11,518 bases of DNA, taken from JAZDLC01 sp043802345. GTDB taxonomy: Bacteria > Planctomycetota > B15-G4 > JADJEK01. The notes under the pieces were generated by a model. It was not told where the DNA came from. It searched no databases and was given only the letters and a program-made list of their open reading frames with translations. The position numbers and the translations under genes were made by a program. Positions 1 to 7,281 of the stretch are shown here, piece by piece (position 1 is the first letter of the stretch; the number at the start of each line of letters is the position of its first letter). The stretch covers positions 1-11,518 of the forward strand of contig JAZDLC010000349.1 of assembly GCA_043802345.1 (NCBI GenBank), read 5' to 3'.

Positions 1-7
1 TGTTGTC

Positions 8-82
8 TGGAGCGGGTGATGGGGATCGAACCCACGACAACAACATTGGCAACGTTGTGCTCTACCGCTGAGCTACACCCGC
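8..82 (-). tRNA. tRNA-Gly (anticodon GCC), CCA end encoded
   Basis: Read on the minus strand this folds as a complete cloverleaf. The 7-bp acceptor stem GCGGGTG/CACCCGC pairs perfectly. The D arm is GCTC-AGCGGTA-GAGC, the anticodon stem is CAACG/TGTTG with loop TTGCCAA, and the T arm is GTGGG-TTCGATC-CCCAT. The anticodon GCC lies at plus positions 48-50 and reads the GGC/GGU glycine codons. The discriminator base is T, followed directly by a genomically encoded CCA (positions 10 to 8), so the 3' end need not be added by nucleotidyltransferase. It is transcribed away from the acyl-CoA synthetase gene. Confidence 0.97.
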
Positions 83-109
83 AAGGTATCTCTTGTCCGC
101 GAACGGGGA

Positions 110-137
110 AGTTTAGCGCTTCCCTTCGAGGTCGCAA
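110..137 (-). promoter_or_regulatory. Possible promoter of the tRNA-Gly gene
   Basis: On the minus strand a TTGCGA box (132-137) and a TAAACT box (110-115) are separated by 16 bases. Each matches the sigma-70 consensus at four of six positions. Transcription would start roughly 20 to 25 bases before the mature tRNA 5' end at 82. A 6-bp inverted repeat, GGGAAG (106-111) and CTTCCC (119-124), overlaps the -10 box. This is a by-eye match only. Confidence 0.3.
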
Positions 138-277
138 GCAGCCTGCCCCCCCAAATCGACCGATGTTCGCCGGATCTTGAACCGCCGCCGATTCCGTTCC
201 AGTTGGGAAAACGAACCTGTCGGGTCGTCCGCGCCAGCCGTAGAATGCCCCTGATCCACCCGGGGAGGGTGTATTTC

Positions 278-2119
278 ATGGTCCGCAGCATTGCTCAGAT
301 CTTGTTCCACGCCGCCGGGAACCACCCGGATCTGCCCGCGTTCAAGGAAGGTGGCGACGGCAGGGTCTGGACCTACGGGGAGCTGGCTCAGGCCGTGCGG
401 GAGACGGCGCTCGGGCTTGCCACGCTGGGTGTGAGCTCGGGAGACCGGGTGGGGCTCCTCGCCGACAACTCCATCCACTGGATCATGTGCGACCTGGCAG
501 TGCTGGCGCTGGGCGCCGCCGACGTGCCGCGCGGCACCGACACCCCGCCCGGCGAAGTCGACTATCTGATCCGCCATTCCGGCGCCCGGGTCGTCATTCT
601 CGGGAATCGCGGACTCCTGGAGGAACTGTCCCGGGTTCTCGCGGAGATCCCCGAACTGCAGTACATCGTGCTTCAAGAGGGGTCCGAGAGGGAGGGAGAT
701 CCCCGTCCGGTGCTCTCTCTCGAGGAGGTCCGGGAGCGAGGCCGCGGCCAGATCGCCCGCGGAGCACGGATCGAGCCGCTCCTGGAGAAGATCCAGGCCG
801 CCGACATGGCCACCATCGTCTACACCTCTGGAACCACCGGCAAGCCGAAGGGAGTGGTGCTGTCCCACGACAACATCCTGCACAACATCCGCGTGGTGCC
901 GGACGTGGTCGAATTCGTCTCGACAGACACGTTCCTCTCGATCCTCCCCGCATGGCACATGTTCGAGCGGCTGATCGAATACGCCGCCATTTCCAAGAAC
1001 TGCCTGACCACCTACACCTCCCGGCGCACCTTCAGGAAGGACCTGCTGCGGGAGCGCCCCACGGTGCTGGCGGCCGTGCCCAGGGTCTACGAGCTGCTCC
1101 ATGACGAAGTGAGGAGGCGGCTCGCGGAGGGCGCCCCGCTGCGGCGTCTGCTGGTGTCGAGCCTCCTCCGTGGAAGCTCCCTGTACCAGACCTCCCGCCT
1201 GACGGACCCGGTCACGGGCGCTCCGGTCCACTCCTGGGCGTGGATCATGCGGCCGGTTCACTTTCTGGGCGAGCGGTTGCTGTTCCGGAAGATCCGGGCG
1301 GCGCTGGGAGGTCGCCTCAAGGTGCTGGTGTCGGGCGGCGGTTCCCTTCCCAAGCATGTGGACCAGTTCTTCGACGTGGTCGGCATGACCCTGCTGAATG
1401 GGTACGGCCTGACAGAAACAGCGCCTCTGATCTCGGTGCGGCAGCGCAGCTCGCCCAAGCTGGGCACCGTGGGCCCTCCGATCCCGGGGACTGATGTCGA
1501 GATCCGCCACCACGAAGATGGGCACACCCTCCCGGCCGGTGGGATCGGCATTCTCCACGTGCGGGGACCGCAGGTCATGGGCGGCTACTACAAGGACCCG
1601 GAGGCCTCGCGGGCGGCCCTCGACTCCCGTGGCTACTTCAACACGGGTGACCTCGCTCGGATCTACCCCACCGGCGACCTGGAGATCACCGGCCGCGCCA
1701 AGGACACGATCGTTCTCAGAGGGGGCGACAACGTCGAGCCGGAACCGATCGAGAACGCTTTGCGGCTGTCGCTTCTCATCGACCAGGTGCTGGTCGTCGG
1801 TCAGGACCGCAAGCAGCTCGGCGCACTGATCGTCCTGAGCGAGTCGTCCTCCGCGAAGAGGCTGGCCGGGAAGGGGGACGCGGGCTCGCCACCCGGAGGA
1901 CCGGCGCTGGAGGGAATCCGCGGGAAGATCCGTGACGAGATGGACCGCCTCCTGAGCCGGACCAACGGTTTCAAGCCGTACGAGCAGATCCGGCGCTTCC
2001 ACCTGATGGACCGGCCCTTCTCCGTGAGCGCGGGCGAGCTGACGGAAACCCTCAAGCTGCGGCGCCACATCATCACCTCACGCTACGCCGACGTCATCGA
2101 CAGCCTGTACGCCGAATGA
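278..2119 (+). CDS. Long-chain acyl-CoA synthetase (AMP-forming, FadD15/ACSL type)
   Basis: This is a 613-residue adenylate-forming enzyme that should activate long-chain fatty acids to acyl-CoA through an acyl-AMP, for beta-oxidation or lipid synthesis at the inner face of the membrane. The P-loop-like motif YTSGTTGKPKG is at about 182-192, NGYGLTE at 374-380, NTGDL at 455-459, and the GRAKD hinge at 472-476 is followed by GGDNVEPEPIE. The C-terminal catalytic lysine lies in LTETLKLRR (K593). Length and the long insert between A3 and A5 fit the long-chain family rather than acetyl-CoA synthetase. ATG 278 is chosen because GGGAGG lies about 10 bases upstream and the product then begins at the family's usual N-terminus; in-frame ATGs at 203 and 245 lack this. 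The stop overlaps the thiD start (ATGA), so the two genes are probably co-transcribed. Substrate chain length cannot be read from the sequence. Confidence 0.93.
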   Translation: MVRSIAQILFHAAGNHPDLPAFKEGGDGRVWTYGELAQAVRETALGLATLGVSSGDRVGLLADNSIHWIMCDLAVLALGAADVPRGTDTPPGEVDYLIRHSGARVVILGNRGLLEELSRVLAEIPELQYIVLQEGSEREGDPRPVLSLEEVRERGRGQIARGARIEPLLEKIQAADMATIVYTSGTTGKPKGVVLSHDNILHNIRVVPDVVEFVSTDTFLSILPAWHMFERLIEYAAISKNCLTTYTSRRTFRKDLLRERPTVLAAVPRVYELLHDEVRRRLAEGAPLRRLLVSSLLRGSSLYQTSRLTDPVTGAPVHSWAWIMRPVHFLGERLLFRKIRAALGGRLKVLVSGGGSLPKHVDQFFDVVGMTLLNGYGLTETAPLISVRQRSSPKLGTVGPPIPGTDVEIRHHEDGHTLPAGGIGILHVRGPQVMGGYYKDPEASRAALDSRGYFNTGDLARIYPTGDLEITGRAKDTIVLRGGDNVEPEPIENALRLSLLIDQVLVVGQDRKQLGALIVLSESSSAKRLAGKGDAGSPPGGPALEGIRGKIRDEMDRLLSRTNGFKPYEQIRRFHLMDRPFSVSAGELTETLKLRRHIITSRYADVIDSLYAE

Positions 2120-2925
2120 TGGAGAAGCCGCCGCTCACGATTGCCGGCTCCGATCCGACCGGGGGCGCCGGACTGGAAGCCGACCTGAAGGTTTTCTTGG
2201 CCCACGGCCTCTCCGGAGCCGCCCTGGCCACGGCGCTCACCGTGCAGGACACGCATCGCGTCCATGACTGCGGTGGCATGTCTCCCGGGTTGTTCCGCCG
2301 GCGCCTGGAGGTGCTCGCGGCTGACATATCGCCCGGGGGAATCAAGACAGGCCTGCTGCCGGGACCTGGAATCGTGCGGGCGTTGGCGGAACATTTCGAG
2401 AGGGACAGACCCAGGCTGCTGGTGATCGATCCGGTGCTGGCGCCCACTCGCGGCAAGCCGTTTCTCTCCGGCGCCGGCCGCCGTCTGCTACTGGACCGCC
2501 TGCTGCCGCTGGCCACCCTGGTGACTCCCAACCTGGGGGAGGCCGCGCTGCTCCTGGGAAGGACCGAGCAAAGCGTCCGCAGGGCGCCGGAGAAGGCCAC
2601 CCGGCAACTGCTGGAAACCGGAGTCGGCGCGGTGCTGCTCAAGGGGGGCCACTTCCAGGGGGGCATGGCCACTGACCTGATGGACGACGGGAGGCGGATC
2701 ACCGAGCTGAGCCTGCCCCGAATCGGCGGCCGGGCGGGCAAGGTCCATGGCACCGGCTGCGCCCTCTCGGCCGCGCTCCTCTCGAACCTGCTGCTCGGAC
2801 ACTCGCTCGAGGAGGCTGCGAGGAGGGCGAAACGGTACGTCCACGAGGCGCTGCGGGGCGCGAGGAGAGTGGGCGGGGGCCGGCTTCAGCTCGGCTTCCT
2901 GGCGGACAGGGCGGCAGGCAGTTGA
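2116..2925 (+). CDS. thiD: Hydroxymethylpyrimidine/phosphomethylpyrimidine kinase
   Basis: This 269-residue ribokinase-fold kinase phosphorylates HMP to HMP-P and HMP-P to HMP-PP, the pyrimidine half of thiamine diphosphate. The family signature AGSDPTGGAGLEADLK is at 10-25 and GIKTGL at 75-80. VIDPVLAP is at 103-110 and VTPNLGEAALLLG at 136-148. The anion-hole and catalytic-base motif VHGTGCALSAA is at 210-220 with C215 in the expected place. Length is typical for stand-alone ThiD. The ATG at 2116 overlaps the acyl-CoA synthetase stop as ATGA; a second ATG at 2119 is equally possible and changes the product by one residue. The usual QNT of the substrate loop reads QDT here (44-46), a mild variation. 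No other thiamine gene or TPP riboswitch is visible nearby; salvage versus de novo use is unknown. Confidence 0.93.
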   Translation: MMEKPPLTIAGSDPTGGAGLEADLKVFLAHGLSGAALATALTVQDTHRVHDCGGMSPGLFRRRLEVLAADISPGGIKTGLLPGPGIVRALAEHFERDRPRLLVIDPVLAPTRGKPFLSGAGRRLLLDRLLPLATLVTPNLGEAALLLGRTEQSVRRAPEKATRQLLETGVGAVLLKGGHFQGGMATDLMDDGRRITELSLPRIGGRAGKVHGTGCALSAALLSNLLLGHSLEEAARRAKRYVHEALRGARRVGGGRLQLGFLADRAAGS

Positions 2926-2951
2926 CGGAATCGGGGGTCGGGTCGTTTCTC

Positions 2952-3045
2952 TCACCACAGAGGGCACAGAGAACACAGAGGGGATGATGGAGTAGGATTC
3001 TCTTCATTCCCTCGTCCTCTGTGCTCTCTGTGCCCTCTGTGGTGA
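2952..3045. repeat. Dispersed-type palindrome (CACAGAG family), 30-bp arms
   Basis: The left arm (2952-2981) begins TCACCACAGAGGGCACAGAG; the right arm (3016-3045) is its reverse complement with one mismatch in 30. A 34-base spacer separates them. Each arm is itself built from short repeats of CACAGAG. The RNA would fold into a very stable hairpin on either strand. The element lies wholly between the stops of the convergent genes thiD and the TIM barrel gene. CACAGAG-type palindromes like this are, to my recollection, dispersed in many copies in genomes of several Gram-negative phyla; copy number here cannot be seen. A role in two-way transcription termination or mRNA 3' protection is inference. 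Confidence 0.85.
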
Positions 3046-3079
3046 ATTCCCCCGCTTTCAAGCGCGACGCTCCGGCCCC

Positions 3080-3961
3080 TCAGAACCCCCTCCCCTCCAG
3101 GAACGAAACCGCGAGCAGCACTTCCTTCGCATTGAAACGGCTGTCGATGTCGAGGACGCAGACCGCTCCTCCAGGAAGCGCATCCCGAACCGCACCGAAG
3201 TCGACCTCGCCCGCGCCCGGCGGAAGGTGAATCTCGGTGCCCACGACGTCGTGCAGGTTCGCTCCGCGGCAGCGGGCGGCGTTCTCGCCTCCCCAGCCGT
3301 TCAAAGGAGCCACGCCGAGCACCTCCTGCAGGTGCGCCGCGCCCACGTCGTGCCAGTAGCCGAAGTTCGGCTCCCGCAGTTCGTCAAGCAGCAGAGGCAT
3401 GGCCCGAAAGGAGGGGAAGCCGAAGAGCGACCCGGGCGTTCTGACCGAGAAGCAGATCTCGCGCTCCGTCCGGCACAGCTCGAAGAGCGTCCGGCAGGCC
3501 GGCTCGAGGCAGGGGCCGATCCTACGTTCCACTTCCCGGGAGACGCTCGCCGCCTCCTTGAGCACTCGCTCGCTCGGCCCCTCCTTCCGGAGGGCCGCCC
3601 ACAATTCGTCCTGCCGCTCCCGGGTCCGTTCCATCTGCAGACAACCAGGGTCGAGTACGACATGCCTGGTGCCGAGGGTGCGGGCCACCCGGATCGCTGC
3701 GAACGCCACCTCCAACGCGCGCGCCCTCTCGTCAGCATCCGGCGAGACCAGACCTGAGCCGGCCGCCGGCGTCCTGGTCAGCACCGCCTGGACGCGCGCC
3801 CCAGCCGGCTTCAGGACCCGCAGCAACTCGTCCGCGTCCGGATGGGGATTCCCGGTCAGGAGCGCCGCCTGCCTCAGTCCCGACTGCTTGAGACGCGACA
3901 GGAGCTGGCCGGCCCCGAACCGTTGGCTCCCCATCCAGCGTGTCGACAGTGAAAGCGTCAT
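3080..3961 (-). CDS. Xylose-isomerase-like TIM barrel protein (sugar phosphate isomerase/epimerase superfamily)
   Basis: The 293-residue product has the beta/alpha rhythm of the AP-endonuclease-2/xylose-isomerase fold. An early strand is QAALLTG (31-37), ARTLGTRHVVLDPG is at 93-106, GYWHDVGAAHL at 201-211 supplies a likely metal-ligand Asp and His (D205, H210), and NLHDVVGTEIHLPPGAGEVDFGAV at 235-258 supplies another His (H237) and the typical late loop. The strand that normally carries the first metal-binding Glu reads ICFSVRTPG (169-177) without Glu, and the last strand ends VLDID rather than with Glu, so the metal site looks altered. Length is normal. The ATG start has only a weak Shine-Dalgarno sequence. 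The gene stands alone: it converges on thiD and diverges from the PDZ gene. The fold assignment is firm enough; the substrate is unknown. Confidence 0.75.
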   Translation of the reverse strand: MTLSLSTRWMGSQRFGAGQLLSRLKQSGLRQAALLTGNPHPDADELLRVLKPAGARVQAVLTRTPAAGSGLVSPDADERARALEVAFAAIRVARTLGTRHVVLDPGCLQMERTRERQDELWAALRKEGPSERVLKEAASVSREVERRIGPCLEPACRTLFELCRTEREICFSVRTPGSLFGFPSFRAMPLLLDELREPNFGYWHDVGAAHLQEVLGVAPLNGWGGENAARCRGANLHDVVGTEIHLPPGAGEVDFGAVRDALPGGAVCVLDIDSRFNAKEVLLAVSFLEGRGF

Positions 3962-4107
3962 GAGAAGCGGAGTCTACCGATTCAGCACCCAACAGAAGGG
4001 CGGGATCTCCGTTTATGCTCTTGGTGGGTAGCAACCGAATGAACAGGGCGGGTCCTGCCACGGGCAGCGTCCCAGCCCATGAATACGATCGCACAGGAGC
4101 AAGAACC

Positions 4108-5655
4108 ATGAGAAGGCTAGTCTACGGACTGTTGACCGCCGCCACTCTCCTCGGAGCGCTGGCACAGGGCGCCACGGCGCTCGCCTCCCCCCCCGGGGAA
4201 AGAGGGTACCTCGGAGTGCAGATCGGCCCGGACAAGGCGGGCGCCGAACTGCTGTCGGTCCGCCCCGATTCAGCGGCGGAGCAGGCCGGCCTGAAAGAAG
4301 GAGACGTGGTTGTCTCCATCTCGGGAAGCCCGGTCGCCAGCGTGGATGACCTGGTCAATGCCCTCGGGAAGCTCGAGGCGGGCGACACCGTCGAGCTGGG
4401 CATCAAGCGCGGAGACGAAGTCAAGGTCAAGACCGTCAAGCTTGGCTCGCGTCCGGCTTCGCTCGAGACCGAGAGCCCGGAGCCGGCGGAAAAGCCGGCT
4501 CCCCCGGCGCGCAAGCTGCGTGAAATGCGCGAGGCGCCGGAACCGCCGGCCCCTGATCGGTCTGGCGGCTACCTCGGCGTGCTGATCGACGGCTCCAGTT
4601 CTGGAGGCGTCCTGATCGCCGACGTGCGGCCGGGGAGCCCGGCTGAGAAGGGACGGCTGAAGGCCGGAGATCTGATCGTCGCCCTGGACGGAGCGAGTGT
4701 CGGCAGCGCGGAGGATCTCAAGCTGCTGATCGGGAAGAGCGAGCCGGGCGAGGAGGTTCAGGTCGTCGTGATCCGTGACGGCGAGAAGATGAAGCGGATC
4801 GTCAAGCTGGCTTCCTTCCAGGAACTGAGCTGGCCCGAGACGGTGACGGAGGCTCCCCGGCCTCCGGCCCCGCCGAAGCGGGCACAAACGCCGAAACCGC
4901 CCGCACCGCCCGCGCAGAAGGCGGAGAAGAAGGGCGGCCGGGGCTGGATCGGCATCTACTACGCCGACGCTGAAGAGGGAGTCCTGGTGGACAACACCGT
5001 GCCCGGAGGCCCCGCCGAGAACGCGGGCCTCGCGGCTGGAGACAGGATCATCTCGGTCGACGGCGCCGAAATCGAGGGCTCCGAGGATCTGCTCGCCTGC
5101 CTGGACAAGGCGGGGCCGAAGAGCACGATCGCAGTCATGGTGATCCGGGACGGCAGACCGCTCGAGTTCGACGTGACGCTGGGCCACGCGCCGGAGACGG
5201 TCGTCGAGACGGTTCCGCTGCCGGAGAAGAGGCCGGCACCGGAGGCGAAGAAGAGCAAGCAGGAAGCCAGGGTGAAGGCCCAACTGGCAAAGGCGAAGAT
5301 GGCCAAGGTCGAGTCGGCCGAGGCGAAGAAAGCCAGAGCCCAGGAGGCCAAGGCCAAGAAGGCCAAGGTCAGGGCCGGGAAGGCAAAGTCCCTTGCTGTC
5401 GCGAAGAACAAGAAGGCACTGCTGGCGCAGCACTCCGGAGCCTTGCGCCTGCGCGAACCCCTGGGAGCGGGGAGCGTCTTCACCATCGAGGAGGACGGCG
5501 GCACCACCACCACCATCATCATCATCATCGTGGAGGGCAGTGGAAGGGGTTGCGGGGGTTGCTGCTGCTGTGGCTGCTGCTGCAAGAGTAACGTGAACGG
5601 CGAACAGAAGATGATCGAGATCATCGAGGTCGAGGAAGAGGTCGATTCGGACTGA
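4108..5655 (+). CDS. Exported triple-PDZ protein with Lys/Ala-rich segment and cysteine-cluster tail
   Basis: The 515-residue protein starts with a signal peptide, MRR plus a hydrophobic stretch, with likely cleavage after ALA at about 26. Three PDZ domains follow at about 33-113, 153-236 and 278-359. Each has a GYLGV/GWIGI carboxylate-binding loop and the AGD..V.S.DG turn. Pro-rich linkers (123-150, 248-275) separate them. No trypsin-like or S41 protease domain is present, so it is probably a periplasmic peptide-binding scaffold. Residues 372-437 are Lys/Ala/Glu-rich and likely helical. The tail then runs T466-T469, I470-I474, and a cluster GCGGCCCCGCCCK with eight cysteines (482, 485-488, 490-492), ending acidic (503-515). 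ATG 4108 is chosen for the signal peptide and for AGGAG 9 bases upstream; in-frame ATGs at 4015 and 4039 would bury the signal peptide. The gene is monocistronic. I do not recognise the tail in any named family; metal binding, disulfides or anchoring are guesses. Confidence 0.85.
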   Translation: MRRLVYGLLTAATLLGALAQGATALASPPGERGYLGVQIGPDKAGAELLSVRPDSAAEQAGLKEGDVVVSISGSPVASVDDLVNALGKLEAGDTVELGIKRGDEVKVKTVKLGSRPASLETESPEPAEKPAPPARKLREMREAPEPPAPDRSGGYLGVLIDGSSSGGVLIADVRPGSPAEKGRLKAGDLIVALDGASVGSAEDLKLLIGKSEPGEEVQVVVIRDGEKMKRIVKLASFQELSWPETVTEAPRPPAPPKRAQTPKPPAPPAQKAEKKGGRGWIGIYYADAEEGVLVDNTVPGGPAENAGLAAGDRIISVDGAEIEGSEDLLACLDKAGPKSTIAVMVIRDGRPLEFDVTLGHAPETVVETVPLPEKRPAPEAKKSKQEARVKAQLAKAKMAKVESAEAKKARAQEAKAKKAKVRAGKAKSLAVAKNKKALLAQHSGALRLREPLGAGSVFTIEEDGGTTTTIIIIIVEGSGRGCGGCCCCGCCCKSNVNGEQKMIEIIEVEEEVDSD

Positions 5656-5698
5656 TTCGCCTTCCCGTACTCGTGATCGATCCTCGCGGCGCGCGCAG

Positions 5699-5792
5699 GA
5701 ATCGAAATCGAAATCGCTATCGGGATCGATTGGATGCGCCTTTCGAGTGGCCTGAAACAAATCGATCCCTATAGCGATTTCGATTTCGATTC
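5699..5792. repeat. Dispersed-type palindrome (AAATCG family), 33-bp arms
   Basis: The left arm (5699-5731) begins GAATCGAAATCGAAATCGCT. The right arm (5760-5792) is its reverse complement with one mismatch in 33, and the spacer is 28 bases. The arm carries ATCG at a six-base period, so it is internally repetitive. It is AT-richer than its surroundings and lies between the convergent stops of the PDZ gene (5655) and purB (5805). The sequence differs completely from the CACAGAG palindrome at 2952-3045. Similar AAATCG palindromes are, from memory, dispersed in several bacterial phyla. Function as a two-way terminator is possible but not shown. Confidence 0.85.
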
Positions 5793-5804
5793 TTCGGTGG
5801 GCAG

Positions 5805-7238
5805 CTACACCCGGACGTCACCCACACGTCCGAGCCGCTCGCGATGCACGCTCAGCAGCGGATCGATCTCACCCGCCAGGAACTCGTCGACCTGTTCCGG
5901 CGAGCGGCCGACAAACCTCTCGGCCAACGTGAGGCTGTCGAGCTGGTTGTGGATCGCGGAGAAGGTGGCGTCGGTCCGGATGCGGTCGAACAGGTCGTTC
6001 TCCCCGCCCGCCTTGACCCTTTCTGCGGCGGCGAGAGAATGCTGCCGTATGGCTTCGTGCAGGATCTGACGGTCCCCCCCCGCTTTCGTGGCGGCCATCA
6101 GGATCTCCTCGGTGGCCATGAACGGCAGCTCCCGCTCCACATGCTGTCCGATCTGGACCTCCTGGACCACCAGTCCGTTCGAGACGTTCAGCAGGGTCTG
6201 GAGCATGCCGTCCGCGGCCAGGAACGATTCCGGAATCACCAATCGGCGGGCCGCGGAATCATCCAGCGTTCGCTCCAGCCACTGGTTCATGGCCGTTTGC
6301 GCGGCACAATCGACCTGGGCGCAGATGAAGCGGGCCAGGGAGCAGACCCGTTCGGAGCGCATCGGGTTGCGCTTGTACGCCATGGCGGATGATCCGACCT
6401 GGTGCTTCTCGAACGGTTCCTCCACCTCGCGCTCGTGCGCCAGCAGGCGCAGGTCGGTCGCCATCTTGCCCGCGGAAATCGCCAGCCCAGCGAGTCCGGA
6501 AAGCACCTCATAGTCGAGCTTGCGGGGATAGGTCTGGCCAGTGACCCCGTAGCGCCGCTCGAACCCCATGGCGGCGGCCACCTTCTCGTCCAGCGCGCGC
6601 ACCTTGTCGTGGTCGCCGTCGAACAGGGCCAGGTAGGAGGCCTGCGTGCCGGTGGTTCCCTTGGCGCCTCGGAAGCGCAGGCTGTCCCGGAGCGCCGCCA
6701 GGCAGCGCAGATCATCCGCGAGGTCCTGGATCCAGAGGCACGCGCGCTTGCCCACTGTGGAGAGCTGCGCCGGCTGAAAGTGCGTATACGAGACGCACGG
6801 CAGGGCCTTCCACTCGCGAGCGAAGCGAGCCAGATTGTCCAGCGTGCTCGCGAGCGGAGTCAACAGCAGGTCCAGGGCTTCACGCATCAGCACCAGGTCG
6901 GCGTTGTCGGTGACGAAGCAGGATGTGGCTCCCAGATGGAGGATCCCCCGCGCCCCCGGCGCGGCGTCCCCGAAGGCATGGATGTGCGCCATCACGTCAT
7001 GGCGCAGCTTCCGTTCATACTCCGCCGCCAGGTCGAAGTCGATCTCCGCGGCGTGCTGCTCCAGTTCCTGAATCTGCGACTCGCTGATCGGGAGGCCCAG
7101 CTCCCGCTGAGCCCGCGCGAGGGCGATCCAGAGCCGCCGCCACTCCAGGATGCGCCTTCCTGGAGAGAACACCGCTCTCATCGCGGCGCTTGCGTAGCGT
7201 GAACCAAGGGGACTCTCGTAAGTACCGGCGGCACTCAT
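5805..7238 (-). CDS. purB: Adenylosuccinate lyase, animal-like type
   Basis: The enzyme cleaves SAICAR to AICAR plus fumarate and adenylosuccinate to AMP plus fumarate, in cytosolic purine synthesis; it acts as a homotetramer. The 477 residues run colinear with animal ADSL as I remember it. RKLRHDVMAHIHAFG is at 76-90, HLGATSCFVTDNADL at 101-115, YTHFQPAQLSTVGKR with the catalytic His (H153) at 151-165, and RGAKGTTGTQAS at 190-201. The fumarase-superfamily signature GSSAMAYKRNPMRSER is at 282-297 with the catalytic Ser (S283 or S284), and WLERTLDDSA at 320-329. The usual short bacterial PurB has a different signature loop. The start is supported by GAGGAG 8 bases upstream. It is the last gene of the minus-strand cluster, 43 bases after the RsbW-like gene. 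Confidence 0.95.
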   Translation of the reverse strand: MSAAGTYESPLGSRYASAAMRAVFSPGRRILEWRRLWIALARAQRELGLPISESQIQELEQHAAEIDFDLAAEYERKLRHDVMAHIHAFGDAAPGARGILHLGATSCFVTDNADLVLMREALDLLLTPLASTLDNLARFAREWKALPCVSYTHFQPAQLSTVGKRACLWIQDLADDLRCLAALRDSLRFRGAKGTTGTQASYLALFDGDHDKVRALDEKVAAAMGFERRYGVTGQTYPRKLDYEVLSGLAGLAISAGKMATDLRLLAHEREVEEPFEKHQVGSSAMAYKRNPMRSERVCSLARFICAQVDCAAQTAMNQWLERTLDDSAARRLVIPESFLAADGMLQTLLNVSNGLVVQEVQIGQHVERELPFMATEEILMAATKAGGDRQILHEAIRQHSLAAAERVKAGGENDLFDRIRTDATFSAIHNQLDSLTLAERFVGRSPEQVDEFLAGEIDPLLSVHRERLGRVGDVRV

Positions 7239-7281
7239 GTGCGGGCTCCTCGTTGTGGAATGCGCTCCGGGCGGGCTGCAC

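Noticed and set aside
113..2068. A 651-codon open frame on the minus strand, antisense to the acyl-CoA synthetase
   Set aside because: It mirrors the codon positions of a strongly supported gene; its translation is Arg/Gly/His/Gln-rich with no domain. Long antisense frames are expected in GC-rich genes.
2699..3061. A small minus-strand protein-like frame reading through the CACAGAG palindrome
   Set aside because: Its TEGTEST- and LCALC-like repeats come from translating the palindrome; this is a known kind of spurious gene call.
4055..4067. A small hairpin CTGCC-ACG-GGCAG before the PDZ gene as a regulatory element
   Set aside because: A 5-bp GC stem is expected by chance in such GC-rich sequence, and nothing else supports a function.
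5503..5590. A CRISPR-like or tandem repeat array in the triplet-run region
   Set aside because: These are coding triplet runs in frame within the PDZ gene, with no repeat-spacer structure.
4270..5760. A 496-codon minus-strand open frame antisense to the PDZ gene
   Set aside because: It is a shadow of the repetitive GC-rich PDZ coding sequence; the translation is low-complexity Leu/Arg/Asp with no recognisable motif, and it runs into the palindrome.
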